From the NCBI GenBank assembly GCA_902825855.1, contig CADECW010000004.1, positions 73,681-123,924 of the forward strand: a stretch of DNA of 50,244 nt. The letters run 5' to 3'. Below, in pieces: positions 19,452-28,108 of this stretch. The DNA comes from an uncultured Rhodospirillales bacterium. Its GTDB lineage: Bacteria; Pseudomonadota; Alphaproteobacteria; Reyranellales; Reyranellaceae. Made by a program: the position numbers and the translations under genes. The stretch's first letter is position 1, and every line of letters begins with the position of its first letter. The notes beneath the pieces are model-generated. The model was not told the DNA's origin. It made no database searches and saw nothing but the letters and a program-made list of their open reading frames with translations.

Positions 19452-20099
19452 CTACCGCGATGTGGCGCCCGCGAACTCGGCGTCCTTCTTCGGTATGAGA
19501 TCGTAGGGCAGCGCGAAGCCCGGCATTGCCATCAGCCGGTCGCGCCACGCGGCGAGGTTGGGTCGCGCGTCGAGCGACAGGCCGCCTTCGGCTGCGAACA
19601 CCATGCGGCCCCAGCAGCCGATGTCGGCGATCGAGCAGGCATCGCCAACCAGCCATTCTCGGCCTTGCAGCGACTTGTCGGCGAAATCGAGCGCTGCCTC
19701 GGCAAGCGGGCGGAAGAAGCCCACGATGTCCTGCGACACGTCGGGACGGAAGCGGGCGAAGTGGCGAACGCGTGCGACGTTGGTGATGGCGTCGTTCTCC
19801 CAGGAGAGCCATTCGCGAGCCTGCCAGCAATGCTGCTCCGTCCTGGGTTCGAAGTGGCCGGTGGTCCGCGCGAGATAGTCGAGGATCACGTTCGACATCA
19901 CCAGCGTGAGATCGCGGTGGCGCAGCACCGGCACCTGGCCATAGCGGTTGATCGCCAGGTGAGCCGCCTCCTTCTGCACGCCGTTCTTGAGATTGACGGT
20001 GCGAAACGAGAACGGCAGCCCGCTGAGCGCCAGGAAGAGCATCGGCTTGTAGGTCGAGCTCGAGGTGAAGCTGCCGTGGAGGATGAGGCGGTCAGTCAT
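19452..20099 (-). CDS. Glutathione S-transferase family protein
   Basis: A 215-residue protein with an N-terminal thioredoxin-like domain and an all-helical C-terminal domain. Visible are LILHGSFTSSSTYKPMLFLALSGLPFSF (N-terminal Ser/Thr cluster in the catalytic position), GQVPVLRHRDLTLVMSNVILDYLA (cis-Pro and the glutathione gamma-glutamyl site), and WLVGDACSIADIGCWG (N-capping motif of the C-terminal domain). Substrate unknown. It is followed on the other side by the dioxygenase-like gene and is 12 bases from a secreted hypothetical gene on the same strand, with which it may form an operon. Confidence 0.92.
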   Translation of the reverse strand: MTDRLILHGSFTSSSTYKPMLFLALSGLPFSFRTVNLKNGVQKEAAHLAINRYGQVPVLRHRDLTLVMSNVILDYLARTTGHFEPRTEQHCWQAREWLSWENDAITNVARVRHFARFRPDVSQDIVGFFRPLAEAALDFADKSLQGREWLVGDACSIADIGCWGRMVFAAEGGLSLDARPNLAAWRDRLMAMPGFALPYDLIPKKDAEFAGATSR

Positions 20100-20111
20100 G
20101 GTGGCCCAGGG

Positions 20112-20546
20112 TTACTTCAGCATGTCGAACGGCGGCCGCTTGTCGAGCGGCATGATCATCGGCCCGGAGAACGTGAAGTAGCTCTGCTTGACGTTCCTGG
20201 ACGTGCACTCGGCGTCCATCGCCGCGTCGCTGGCGCCGGTGGTCGGATAGCGCACATTGGCCATCACCGCCTCCACCAGCTCGGCGTTCTGCCTGGCCTC
20301 GCTGCCCGCCGCCTTGAGCTTGTCGAGTGCCGCCTCGATCTCGGTGTGGATGACGAGATAGTTGAAGGGCAGCATCCCGGGCTCGTCGCGGATGCAGTAG
20401 AAGGTCAGCGTACGGTCCGCTGCGTATGCCTTGGCGGTCGCGAGGATCTGCTGGAAGCGTACGGGCGTAAGCGGTTCGGCAGCGGCGAGCGACGGCAACG
20501 CGCCGCACACGACGCCGAAGGCGAGCAATGAATCAATCGAGCGCAT
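20112..20546 (-). CDS. Secreted hypothetical protein
   Basis: A 144-residue protein with a signal peptide, MRSIDSLLAFGVVCGALPSLAAAEP, and probable cleavage after AAA. The mature part has two Cys (FYCIRDE, AECTSR) that could pair in the periplasm. The sequence FNYLVIHTEIEAALDKLKAAG is helical. I recognise no family. It lies immediately upstream of the glutathione transferase gene on the same strand. Confidence 0.75.
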   Translation of the reverse strand: MRSIDSLLAFGVVCGALPSLAAAEPLTPVRFQQILATAKAYAADRTLTFYCIRDEPGMLPFNYLVIHTEIEAALDKLKAAGSEARQNAELVEAVMANVRYPTTGASDAAMDAECTSRNVKQSYFTFSGPMIMPLDKRPPFDMLK

Positions 20547-20579
20547 GAACCGAGTGTAGCGCCGGCAGCGTTCGCCGGG

Positions 20580-21239
20580 CTACCGCCCGCCCGCGGCTTC
20601 GATCAAGGCTGCGACGTCACGCTGGTTCCGCTGGCGGGCGTGCTGCAGCGGCGAGACGCCGTCGCGGTCGGCGACGTTGGGGTTGGCGCCCGCGCCGAGC
20701 ACGAGCCTCGTCACCTCGACGTGGCGTGGCCCGCCATCGCCCAGGATCACGATCTCGAGCAGGCAGGTCCAGCCGAGATTGTTGACATGGTTCACGTCGA
20801 TCGGCGTCGTCACCAGGAAGGCGACGGTGTCGACGTGAGCGCGCTCGCAGGCAGGGATGAGCGCATTGCCGCCGTAGCGGTTGCGGATCGCGAAGTCGGG
20901 ACCTCTCGGGAACATGTGCCGCAGCATTGCCGTGCGGCCGAGCGCGCCCGCAAGCAGCCACGGCGTGTCCTGGTTGGTCGCCTGGGCGTTGATGTTGGCG
21001 CCGCCGTCGATCAGCCGGATCGCGGCGGCCAGATGGTTGTTCTGGACGGCAAGCAGGAGCGGGGTCCGTCCCGCTGCATCGGCCGAGTCCATCGCAGCGC
21101 CACCGGCGATCAAACGCTCGATGGCGGCCGTGTCTCCCTGTTCGGCGGCCTGGCTGAGGGTCTGCGCGGAGGCGGTCATCGCGGGCACGATCGACAGGAC
21201 ACCCAAGAACCACGCGATAGCCCGTCTATAGCTCCCCAC
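20580..21239 (-). CDS. Exported ankyrin-repeat protein
   Basis: A 219-residue protein from the GTG ending at 21239. The N terminus, GSYRRAIAWFLGVLSIVPAMTASAQ, is a signal peptide. Ankyrin units follow: LSQAAEQGDTAAIERLIAGGA, AAGRTPLLLAVQNNHLAAAIRLI, two degenerate units, and RDGVSPLQHARQRNQRDVAALI. The frame extends upstream to 21338, but that stretch overlaps the end of fabI and lacks protein-like character, so the GTG is preferred. Ankyrin repeats bind proteins; the partner is unknown. Length and export signal fit a periplasmic role. Confidence 0.85.
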   Translation of the reverse strand: MGSYRRAIAWFLGVLSIVPAMTASAQTLSQAAEQGDTAAIERLIAGGAAMDSADAAGRTPLLLAVQNNHLAAAIRLIDGGANINAQATNQDTPWLLAGALGRTAMLRHMFPRGPDFAIRNRYGGNALIPACERAHVDTVAFLVTTPIDVNHVNNLGWTCLLEIVILGDGGPRHVEVTRLVLGAGANPNVADRDGVSPLQHARQRNQRDVAALIEAAGGR

Positions 21240-21270
21240 GGTGGAGTCTTGTCCGCTTCGATGGGTGGAG

Positions 21271-22173
21271 TCACTCGGCGTTGCCGTTCTCGCTGGCTTG
21301 TGGCGGCATGCCGATGGCGTGGTAGCCGGCATCGACATAGTGGACGGTGCCCGTCACGCCGGCGCTCAAGTCGGACAGCAGGTAGAGCGCCGCGCCGCCG
21401 ACATCGGTCAGTTCGACATTGCGCCGCAGGGGCGAGGCCTCCCGCGACACGCGATAGACATAGCGGGCGCTGCCGATCACCGCGCCGGCCAGGGTGCGCA
21501 TCGGGCCGGCGGAGATCGCATTCACGCGCACGCCCTGCGGGCCGAGATCGGCCGCGAGATAGCGCACGCTCGCCTCCAGTGCCGCCTTGGCCACGCCCAT
21601 GACGTTGTACGACGGCATGACGCGCGTCGCGCCCTCGTAGGTCAGCGTGATCAGGCTGCCGCCTTCGGTCATCAGCGGCAGCGCGCGCCGTGCGATCTCG
21701 GTGAAGGAGTAGCAGGAGATGGTGAGACTGCGCTGGAAGTTGGCCTTGGTGGTGTCGACGTAGCGGCCCTTGAGCTCTTCCTTGTCGGAAAAGGCGATGG
21801 CATGGACCGCGAAGTCGAGCCGGCCCCATTCCTTCTTCAGTCGGGCGAACAGCCGGTCGAGGCTCTCCTCGTTCTCGACGTCGGCCTCCTCGACGATCCG
21901 TGAGCCGAGCTTCTCGACCATCGGCAGCACGCGCTTGCCGAACGCGGCGCCCTGGTAGGTGAAGGCCATCTCCGCGCCCGCAGCATGCAGCGCCGTGGCG
22001 ATGCCCCAGGCGATCGATCGGTCGTTGGCCACGCCCATCACCAGGCCGCGCTTGCCGGCCATCAGCTTGGGGACCTCTGGAAGTTCGGTTGCCTTCGACG
22101 GGGCGTGAGTCGTCGCTGCCGTCCCGCCGCCCGAAGCATCGGGGGCGGCCGAGAGGGTCCGGTCGTTGGGCAT
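21271..22173 (-). CDS. fabI: Enoyl-[acyl-carrier-protein] reductase FabI
   Basis: FabI reduces the enoyl-ACP double bond in each fatty-acid elongation cycle with NADH. It is a short-chain dehydrogenase fold: GLVMGVANDRSIAWGIA (nucleotide site), HAIAFSDKEELKGRYVDT, and the catalytic pair in PSYNVMGVAKAAL (Tyr-x6-Lys), then AGPMRTLA. A non-conserved Ala/Thr-rich extension of about 36 residues precedes the normal start region MAGKRGLVMG. AAAGAGGCATC upstream of the longer start resembles a ribosome site, so I keep it; an internal ATG ending at 22062 is the alternative. Third gene of a fabA-fabB-fabI operon, 16 bases after fabB. Confidence 0.95.
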   Translation of the reverse strand: MPNDRTLSAAPDASGGGTAATTHAPSKATELPEVPKLMAGKRGLVMGVANDRSIAWGIATALHAAGAEMAFTYQGAAFGKRVLPMVEKLGSRIVEEADVENEESLDRLFARLKKEWGRLDFAVHAIAFSDKEELKGRYVDTTKANFQRSLTISCYSFTEIARRALPLMTEGGSLITLTYEGATRVMPSYNVMGVAKAALEASVRYLAADLGPQGVRVNAISAGPMRTLAGAVIGSARYVYRVSREASPLRRNVELTDVGGAALYLLSDLSAGVTGTVHYVDAGYHAIGMPPQASENGNAE

Positions 22174-22189
22174 GATGCCTCTTTTTTGG

Positions 22190-23428
22190 TTAGTGGTCGT
22201 AGCGCGAGAACAGCAGGCAGGCGTTGGTGCCGCCGAAACCGAAGCTGTTCGACATCACGGTCTGCAGCCCGGCATTGTCGACGCGCTGGCGCGCCACCGG
22301 ATAATCGCCGACGCCGGGATCGACGTTCTCGATGTTGGCCGAGGCTGCGACGAAATCTTCCTTCAGCATCAGCAGGGAATAGACCGCCTCGTGCGCGCCC
22401 GTGGCGCCCTGGCTGTGGCCAGTCAGCGACTTGGTCGAGCTCACCATCGGCAGCTTGTTGTTGCCGAACGCGGTGCGGATGGCGTCGAGCTCGGTGATGT
22501 CGCCGACCGGCGTCGAAGTGCCGTGGGTGTTGATGTAGTCGACCGGCGCGTTGCGCCGTGCCGCGCCGGGAAAGCCGTCGATGGCGAGCCTCATGCAGCG
22601 CACCGCGCCCTCGCCGGAGGGTGCCACCATGTCGGCGCCGTCGGAGGTGGCGCCGTAGCCCACGACCTCGGCATAAATCTTGGCGCCGCGCGCGCGGGCC
22701 ACTTCCAGGTCTTCCAGCACCAGGATGCCGCCGCCGCCCGAGATCACAAAGCCGTCGCGGCCCTTGTCATAGGCGCGGCTGGCCCGTTCGGGCGTGTCGT
22801 TGTACTTGGACGACATCGCGCCCATGGCGTCGAACAGCACCGACAGCGTCCAGTCGAGTTCCTCGCCGCCGCCCGCGAACATGCGGTCGGCCTTGCCGAG
22901 CTGGATGCATTCGACGGCGTTGCCGATACAGTGCGCCGAGGTCGAGCATGCCGAGCTGATTGAGTAGCTCAGGCCCTTGATCTTGTAGGCGGTCGCAAGG
23001 TTGGCCGAGACCGTGCTCGACATGGCGCGCGGCACCATGAACGGTCCGACCCGCTTGGGGCCCTTCTCTTTGGCGATGATGGCCGACTGGACGATGGCGC
23101 CGGTGGTCGGGCCGCCCGAGCCCGCGACCACCCCGGTCCGGTCGTTGGAGATTTCGGCCTCGCCCAGGCCCGCATCCTCGATCGCCTCCTTCATTGCGAG
23201 GTAGGCGTAGGCAGCACCATCACCCATGAAGCGCCGCAGGCGGCGGTCGACCAGCTCGTCGACGCTCATCTTGAGCGTGCCGGCGACTTGGCTGCGGAAG
23301 CCGAGTTCCTTGTACTGCGGCACGAACTCGATGCCGGACTTGCCGTCCCGCAACGACTTCGTGACCTCGGCGGTGTTGTTGCCGATCGAGGAGACGACCC
23401 CCAGGCCGGTGACGACGACGCGTTTCAT
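22190..23428 (-). CDS. fabB: Beta-ketoacyl-ACP synthase I FabB
   Basis: FabB elongates acyl-ACP with malonyl-ACP and, with FabA, is needed for unsaturated fatty acids. The 412-residue thiolase-fold protein starts [18 protein letters not shown]. The nucleophile is Cys161 in [10 protein letters not shown]; the His pair lies in [11 protein letters not shown] and [10 protein letters not shown]; the C terminus [14 protein letters not shown] is standard. The start ends at 23428; upstream in-frame codons overlap fabA and are not used. Only 4 bases separate it from fabA, implying coupled translation. Confidence 0.97.
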   Translation of the reverse strand: MKRVVVTGLGVVSSIGNNTAEVTKSLRDGKSGIEFVPQYKELGFRSQVAGTLKMSVDELVDRRLRRFMGDGAAYAYLAMKEAIEDAGLGEAEISNDRTGVVAGSGGPTTGAIVQSAIIAKEKGPKRVGPFMVPRAMSSTVSANLATAYKIKGLSYSISSACSTSAHCIGNAVECIQLGKADRMFAGGGEELDWTLSVLFDAMGAMSSKYNDTPERASRAYDKGRDGFVISGGGGILVLEDLEVARARGAKIYAEVVGYGATSDGADMVAPSGEGAVRCMRLAIDGFPGAARRNAPVDYINTHGTSTPVGDITELDAIRTAFGNNKLPMVSSTKSLTGHSQGATGAHEAVYSLLMLKEDFVAASANIENVDPGVGDYPVARQRVDNAGLQTVMSNSFGFGGTNACLLFSRYDH

Positions 23429-23432
23429 GCGA

Positions 23433-23972
23433 TCAGCCCGCCGCGGCCGGCACTTCGGCGGCGTCCTGGAACAGGCCGACCTTGAGGCCCATGGCCTCGT
23501 AGACCGGCTTGCCGTCGGCATGCACGAAACCGTCAGCGATGCCCAGGACGAGCTTGCGCAACATCACGCGCTTGAGATGAACGTGGAAAGTGAGCTTCTT
23601 GACCGTCGGCACGATCATGCCGGTGAACTTGACCTCGCCGACGCCGAGCGCCCGGCCGCGACCGGGCGCCTTCATCCAGCCCAGGAAGAAGCCCAGGCAT
23701 TGCCACAGGGCGTCGAGCGGCAGGCAGCCCGGCATCACCGGGTCGCCCTTGAAATGGCAGTCGAAGAACCAGAGGTCCGGCTTGATATCGAGCTCGGCCA
23801 CGATCTCGCCCTTGCCGAAACTGCCGCCGGTCTCGGCGATCCTCACGATCCGGTCGAGCATCAGCATCGGGGGCAAGGGCAATTGCGCGTTGCCCGGCCC
23901 GAACAGCCGTCCTCGCGCGCACTCGATCAGATCTTCGAAAGTGTAGCTGCTCTTCTTGTCGCTCACGCTCAC
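23433..23972 (-). CDS. fabA: 3-hydroxydecanoyl-ACP dehydratase/isomerase FabA
   Basis: FabA dehydrates 3-hydroxyacyl-ACP and isomerises trans-2- to cis-3-decenoyl-ACP, the branch to unsaturated fatty acids. The 179-residue hotdog protein has [11 protein letters not shown] and [23 protein letters not shown]. The catalytic His73 and Asp87 have the same 14-residue spacing as in E. coli FabA. It starts with GTG; a second in-frame GTG lies two codons on. It heads the operon and is divergent from irr with 115 bases between starts. Confidence 0.96.
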   Translation of the reverse strand: MSVSDKKSSYTFEDLIECARGRLFGPGNAQLPLPPMLMLDRIVRIAETGGSFGKGEIVAELDIKPDLWFFDCHFKGDPVMPGCLPLDALWQCLGFFLGWMKAPGRGRALGVGEVKFTGMIVPTVKKLTFHVHLKRVMLRKLVLGIADGFVHADGKPVYEAMGLKVGLFQDAAEVPAAAG

Positions 23973-24087
23973 CGTCCCACGCCGCCCGAACCGGGATCGC
24001 AGCCAGAATAAGGAGGCCCGCCGTCCAGCGCAAACCGCCGAATCGGGGCCGGACGGCCCTTTTCAGGCCGCTTTTGGCTGCTTACAT

Positions 24088-24507
24088 ATGGGCGTCACAA
24101 TGTCCGGTACCAGCCCCGACTTCACCGCCCGCCTGCGCGAGGCCGGTTTGCGCCCGACCCGCCAGCGGGTAGCGTTGGCGCGCCTGCTGTTCGAGGGCGA
24201 ACACCGCCATGTCACGGCCGAGAGCCTGCACGCAGAGGTCAAGGCGACTCGCATGCCGGTGTCGCTGGCTACGGTCTACAACGCGCTGAACCAGTTCCGC
24301 GACGCCGGATTGCTGCGCGAGGTCGTGGTGGCGCCAGGGCGGTCTTATTTCGACACCAATATCGGCCATCACCATCATTTCTTCGTCGAGAACGACGGCG
24401 AGCTGCACGACTTCCCGTCGGACAAGGTGACCATCGCCGGCCTGCCGACCCCGCCCAAGGGAACTCGGATGGCGAGGGTCGACGTCATCGTTCGCGTTCG
24501 TCGCTAG
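24088..24507 (+). CDS. irr: Fur-family iron response regulator Irr
   Basis: Irr is the haem-responsive Fur-family regulator of alphaproteobacteria that acts under iron limitation on ICE sites. The 139-residue protein has the Irr-like winged helix LREAGLRPTRQRVALARLLFEG, HRHVTAESLHAEV and VSLATVYNALNQFRDAGLLREV. A run of four His (residues 94-97, GHHHHFFVEN) corresponds to the His motif that takes part in haem/metal binding. The CxxC zinc motifs of true Fur are absent, and so is the N-terminal GCPWHD haem motif of Bradyrhizobium Irr. ATG 24088 is chosen; ATG 24100 is possible. Divergence from fabA is a known neighbourhood for irr. A matching dyad lies downstream, before rubrerythrin. Confidence 0.92.
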   Translation: MGVTMSGTSPDFTARLREAGLRPTRQRVALARLLFEGEHRHVTAESLHAEVKATRMPVSLATVYNALNQFRDAGLLREVVVAPGRSYFDTNIGHHHHFFVENDGELHDFPSDKVTIAGLPTPPKGTRMARVDVIVRVRR

Positions 24508-24570
24508 AGTCGTCGCTCGACAAGGGTATGCCGACGGCGCGCTTCTGAGCCGCCAATTGCGAGTCGCTTG

Positions 24571-24592
24571 CAGTTCTTAGAACTGTTCTAAA
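24571..24592. promoter_or_regulatory. ICE-like (Irr/Fur-family) operator dyad before rubrerythrin
   Basis: Two overlapping perfect 7-1-7 dyads are present: CAGTTCT-T-AGAACTG (24571-24585) and TTAGAAC-T-GTTCTAA (24577-24591). The second, read with one flanking base each side, agrees with the reported Irr consensus TTTAGAANNNTTCTAAA except for the first base. It ends 4 bases before a -35 element. The irr gene itself is the upstream neighbour. Confidence 0.72.
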
Positions 24593-24596
24593 CAAC

Positions 24597-24626
24597 TTGA
24601 CGGGGTCGCGGCGGCTGGACCAATAT
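24597..24626 (+). promoter_or_regulatory. Promoter for the rubrerythrin gene
   Basis: TTGACG (24597-24602), 18-base spacer, CAATAT (24621-24626). Start of transcription would be near 24633, about 50 bases before the rubrerythrin ATG, placing the dyad centre near -49. Confidence 0.5.
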
Positions 24627-24685
24627 CGCGCCGCCAGATCGGTTACGCACCGATCGCCTAGCCTTAAATACCAAGGAGAAAAGCC

Positions 24686-25105
24686 ATGGCGAACCTCAAG
24701 GGATCCAAGACCGAGGACAATCTGAAGGCTGCATTCGCAGGCGAGAGCCAGGCGAACCGCCGGTACCTCTACTTCGCCCAGAAGGCCGACGTCGAAGGCT
24801 ACAACGACGTGGCCGCCGTGTTCCGCTCCACCGCGGAAGGCGAGACGGGCCATGCGCACGGCCATCTCGAATTCCTGGAGATCGTGGGCGACCCCGCCAC
24901 GGGCAAGCCGATCGGCTCGACCTCGAACAACCTGGCCGCCGCCGTCGCGGGCGAGACGCACGAGTACACCGACATGTACCCGGGCATGGCGCGCACCGCG
25001 CGCGAGGAAGGCTTTGCCGAGATCGCCGACTGGTTCGAGACCCTGGCGAAGGCCGAAAAGAGCCACGCCGGCCGCTTCCAGAAGGCCCTCGACACGATGG
25101 CCTGA
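24686..25105 (+). CDS. Rubrerythrin-type di-iron protein without rubredoxin domain
   Basis: A 139-residue ferritin-like four-helix protein. Likely iron ligands are Glu20 ([10 protein letters not shown]), Glu53/His56 (EGETGHAH), Glu90/Glu93 ([11 protein letters not shown]) and Glu124/His127 (EKSHAGRF). Rubrerythrins reduce hydrogen peroxide, usually with electrons from a C-terminal rubredoxin; here that domain is missing, so an external donor is needed. AAGGAGAAAAGCC is a strong ribosome site 7-8 bases before the ATG. The next two genes on the strand encode an Fe-S protein and a DUF3501 protein, and the gene is preceded by an Irr-like dyad. An iron-controlled peroxide defence role is inferred. 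Confidence 0.94.
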   Translation: MANLKGSKTEDNLKAAFAGESQANRRYLYFAQKADVEGYNDVAAVFRSTAEGETGHAHGHLEFLEIVGDPATGKPIGSTSNNLAAAVAGETHEYTDMYPGMARTAREEGFAEIADWFETLAKAEKSHAGRFQKALDTMA

Positions 25106-25125
25106 GCCTAATCAGGCTTTATGGG

Positions 25126-25152
25126 AAGGGGGCCCACACGGGTCCCCTTTTT
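25126..25152 (+). terminator. Terminator after rubrerythrin
   Basis: AAGGGGGCCC (25126-25135), loop ACAC, GGGTCCCCTT (25140-25149) with one G-T pair, then TTT. It lies 20 bases after the stop and 41 bases before the next gene, so most transcripts probably end here and the Fe-S gene receives read-through or has its own promoter. Confidence 0.85.
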
Positions 25153-25193
25153 CGTCCCGCTGCGCAATCGATCGATCGAGAAACGGCACTGAC

Positions 25194-26549
25194 ATGCGTG
25201 AAGGTAGCCTTGAAGCCCCCGTCCGCCACGCCCTGGACTGGCAGAATCCATGGTTCTGGGATGAGAAAGCGCTCGAGAAGGAGATGGAGCGCGTCTTCGA
25301 CATCTGTCACGGTTGCCGGCGCTGCTTCAATCTTTGCGATTCATTCCCGCGCCTGTTCGACCTGATCGACAACGGTCCGACCGGCGAGCTCGACGGCGTG
25401 AAGAAGGAGGATTTCGCCTCGGTCGAAGAAGCCTGCACGCTCTGCGACATGTGCTTCATGACCAAGTGCCCGTACGTGCCGCCGCATGAATGGGCGCTCG
25501 ATTTCCCCCATCTCATGCTGCGCCATCGCGCCGTGCAGGCGCGCAAGAACGGCACCGACTTCGTCGAGGGCCAGCTCGCCGACACCGATCGCATGGGGCG
25601 CCTCGGCACCTTCACCGCCGGCATCGCCAACTTCGTGAGCGACGAGCACAACAAGATCACGCGTCCGGCGCTGGAGAAATGGGCAGGCATTCATCACGGC
25701 GCGCGCCTGCCGAAATATGCCGACGAGACCTTCGTGATCCGCGCTGCGCGCGAGGGCGTCGAGGTCAACGAGGCCGCGCCCGCCTTCGGCAAGCGCAAGG
25801 CCGTGCTCTATGCCACCTGCTACGTGAACTTCAACAACACCGGGATCGGCGCCGCCGCGCGCGCGGTGCTGGCCAGGAACGGCGTCGCCACCGAGATCGT
25901 GCATCCGCATTGCTGCGGCATGCCGAAGCTCGAACTTGGTGACCTCAACGGCGTCGCCGCCGCGGCTCGCCAAGTGACCGACGCGCTGCTGCCCTGGGTC
26001 GACAAGGGCTACGACGTGATCGCGCTGACGCCCTCCTGCGCCCTGATGCTGAAGTTCGAATGGCCGCTGATCATGCCCAAGGATCCAGCGGTCGACCGCT
26101 TGTCACGGGCCACGTTCGACATCTCCGAATACGTCGTCGACATCGCCAAGAAAGAAGGTCTCGCACCCGGCCTGCAGACGATCGAAGGCGGCGTCAGCCT
26201 CCATCTGGCCTGTCACGCGCGCGCCCAGAACATGGGCGCCAAGGCGGCCGAGATGCTGCGCCTGGTGCCCAAGACGCGCGTCGCCGTGATCGAGCGCTGC
26301 AGCGGCCATGGCGGCATCTGGGGCGCGCGCACCGAGAATTTCGAGACCGCGGTGAAGGTCGGCAAGCCGGCCGCCCAGGCCGCGATCAAGAACGACACCA
26401 GCTTCGTCGCCTCGGAGTGCCCGCTCGCGGCCGATCATCTCATGCAGGTGATGGAACTGACGGCGGGGGACCAGACATTGAAGCCTTCGCGAGCCAATCA
26501 TCCGATCGAGCTGATGGCGCAGGCCTATGGACTGACGGTGAAGCCATGA
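25194..26549 (+). CDS. Double 4Fe-4S protein with CCG domains (heterodisulfide-reductase/GlpC-like)
   Basis: A 451-residue protein. The N-terminal part carries two cluster motifs: Cys38/41/44/48 ([11 protein letters not shown]) and Cys81/84/87/92 ([13 protein letters not shown]). The remainder has two CCG-type domains as in HdrB, GlpC and GlcF: the first ends [15 protein letters not shown] and [14 protein letters not shown]; the second has [13 protein letters not shown] and [11 protein letters not shown], where the usual CC pair is reduced to Cys-Ser. Such proteins pass electrons from a dehydrogenase or handle thiol/disulfide substrates. Position between rubrerythrin and DUF3501 suggests it supplies electrons to rubrerythrin; this is inference. 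Its stop overlaps the next start (ATGA). Confidence 0.9.
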   Translation: MREGSLEAPVRHALDWQNPWFWDEKALEKEMERVFDICHGCRRCFNLCDSFPRLFDLIDNGPTGELDGVKKEDFASVEEACTLCDMCFMTKCPYVPPHEWALDFPHLMLRHRAVQARKNGTDFVEGQLADTDRMGRLGTFTAGIANFVSDEHNKITRPALEKWAGIHHGARLPKYADETFVIRAAREGVEVNEAAPAFGKRKAVLYATCYVNFNNTGIGAAARAVLARNGVATEIVHPHCCGMPKLELGDLNGVAAAARQVTDALLPWVDKGYDVIALTPSCALMLKFEWPLIMPKDPAVDRLSRATFDISEYVVDIAKKEGLAPGLQTIEGGVSLHLACHARAQNMGAKAAEMLRLVPKTRVAVIERCSGHGGIWGARTENFETAVKVGKPAAQAAIKNDTSFVASECPLAADHLMQVMELTAGDQTLKPSRANHPIELMAQAYGLTVKP

Positions 26550-27133
26550 CGCCGCGTGCAATCGAAGTCTCCGCGATCCTGCCGCTCAGCGAATACGTGA
26601 AGGTGCGGGCCGAACGCCGGCGGCAGATTTCCGAGATCAAGAAGAACCGCCGGCTCGAAGTCGGGCCGTTCGCGACGTTCTACTTCGAATCCTACGAGAC
26701 CATGCTGCACCAGGTGCACGAGATGCTCTTCATCGAGAAGGGCGGCCCGGCGCAGATTCCCGACGAGCTCGCGGCTTACAATCCGCTGATTCCCCAGGGC
26801 AGCGAGCTGGTCGCCACGGTGATGTTCGAGATCGACGATCCGCTGCGCCGGGCCCGTGTGCTGGCGAGCCTTGGCGGCGTCGAGGATCGGGCCTTCATTC
26901 GCGTCGGCGGCGAGACGATCCGCGGCGTCCCGGAGGGCGACCAGGAACGCTCGCGCGAGGACGGCAAGGCCTCGTCGGTGCAGTTCATCCGTTTCGCTTT
27001 CACCGCGAGCCAGGTCGCGGCATTCGGTAGCGGCACCGGCGATGTCGTCGTCGGTTTCGACCATCCGAACTACGGCCACATGGCGGTGATGCCGCCGGCC
27101 GTGCGTCACGCGCTGTCCGCGGACTTCTCGTAG
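26546..27133 (+). CDS. DUF3501 family protein
   Basis: A 195-residue soluble protein: AILPLSEYVKVRAERRRQISEIKKNRRLEVGPFATFYFES, then YETMLHQVHEMLFIEKGG, LVATVMFEIDDPLRR and FDHPNYGHMAVM. I recognise it as DUF3501, a family without assigned function that is found next to the Fe-S/CCG protein and rubrerythrin in proteobacteria. No cysteine or metal motif is visible. It starts in a 4-base overlap with the Fe-S gene, so the two are translationally coupled and should be made in similar amounts. Confidence 0.88.
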   Translation: MTPRAIEVSAILPLSEYVKVRAERRRQISEIKKNRRLEVGPFATFYFESYETMLHQVHEMLFIEKGGPAQIPDELAAYNPLIPQGSELVATVMFEIDDPLRRARVLASLGGVEDRAFIRVGGETIRGVPEGDQERSREDGKASSVQFIRFAFTASQVAAFGSGTGDVVVGFDHPNYGHMAVMPPAVRHALSADFS

Positions 27134-27143
27134 CTCTGTCGTC

Positions 27144-28049
27144 TCAGCGACCTCGCCCCGGCGGCCCGTAGGTCATCCTCAGAACCAGGATCACCGGATC
27201 GCCGGGCATGTCGCCCGGCACCGGCGGGAAGGGTGCCGCCTTTCGGATGGCGTCGAGTTCGGCCTGGTCGATGACGGGAACCCCGCTCGACGTGTCGATG
27301 CGGGCGTCGATCAGTCCGCCATCGCGATTTATGGTGACTCGCGTCACCACGCGGCCGCCGAGATGATTGTCGCGCGCGGACGCCGGATAGACGCGATAAC
27401 GCTCGAGCTGACGAAAGACGCGCGACAGGTAGTCGTTGCGTTGCCGGCCCTGTCCCGCGAACTGATCTGCCGGATTGGGACCAGGCAAGGGTGCGGGTAT
27501 CGACGCTGGCGCTTCGGCTGCCGGTCGCTGCTGTGCTGGTGGCGCAGGCCGCGGCGGCATCGGCTGTGTGCGCTGCGCTGGCCTGGGCGGCGCGGCGGCA
27601 GGCGGCTTGGGGAAGTCGCGCGAGGTCGGTGCCGGCGGCGGCTCCGGCACCGGCGGCACGGAAAATTCGTAGATCGGCAAAGTCGGCACCGGCTCGGGCT
27701 GAGGCATGGCTTGCGAGGGCTGCGAGGGTTGCGCCGGCTCGCTCGAAGGCTGCGCGGGCGCCAGCGCCTGTTGCTGCTCGGGCTCTCGGTTGGGCTCGGT
27801 CGACGGTGCCGGGCTCGCGGCCTGGGATTCGGCAGGTGGCCCGGTCCTTGCAGGATCCTGCAGGCCGACATTCGACGGCGAGCTGTCGAACATCACCATG
27901 ATCGGCTCTTCCTGGGATTCGGTCGGCTGCAGCGGCACGAACCACCAGATGCCGACGGCGATCAAGGCATGCATCACTACCGCCAAGGCCACGGCGGCCG
28001 GCGGCATGCGCTGCTCCACGCGTGGATGGACGATGCTGGCGTCGGTCAC
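27144..28049 (-). CDS. TonB-like energy transducer (copy 2)
   Basis: A 301-residue protein with the TonB layout: short cytoplasmic start, one membrane segment (AVALAVVMHALIAVGIWWFV, about residues 19-38), a long Pro/Ala/Gln-rich periplasm-spanning region (about 60-200), and a C-terminal domain (YLSRVFRQLERYRVYPASAR, GGRVVTRVTINRDGGLIDA) matching the TonB/TolA C-terminal fold with the YP motif. TonB couples the inner-membrane ExbBD motor to outer-membrane receptors. The His in the membrane segment (MHAL) fits. No exbB/exbD lies in the window. It is followed head-to-tail by a related protein, 59 bases upstream on the strand. Confidence 0.87.
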   Translation of the reverse strand: MTDASIVHPRVEQRMPPAAVALAVVMHALIAVGIWWFVPLQPTESQEEPIMVMFDSSPSNVGLQDPARTGPPAESQAASPAPSTEPNREPEQQQALAPAQPSSEPAQPSQPSQAMPQPEPVPTLPIYEFSVPPVPEPPPAPTSRDFPKPPAAAPPRPAQRTQPMPPRPAPPAQQRPAAEAPASIPAPLPGPNPADQFAGQGRQRNDYLSRVFRQLERYRVYPASARDNHLGGRVVTRVTINRDGGLIDARIDTSSGVPVIDQAELDAIRKAAPFPPVPGDMPGDPVILVLRMTYGPPGRGR

Positions 28050-28108
28050 GGTGGTCCAGTTCTACGTGCGCCGGCCAGCCGCGGCTAGGCTGCCCGGCCC
28101 ATGCCCTG

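Noticed and set aside
24014..24060. Riboswitch or attenuator before irr
   Set aside because: GGGCCG/CGGCCC and GCCGTCC/GGACGGC can pair in exclusive ways, but stems are short and such pairs are common in G+C-rich DNA.
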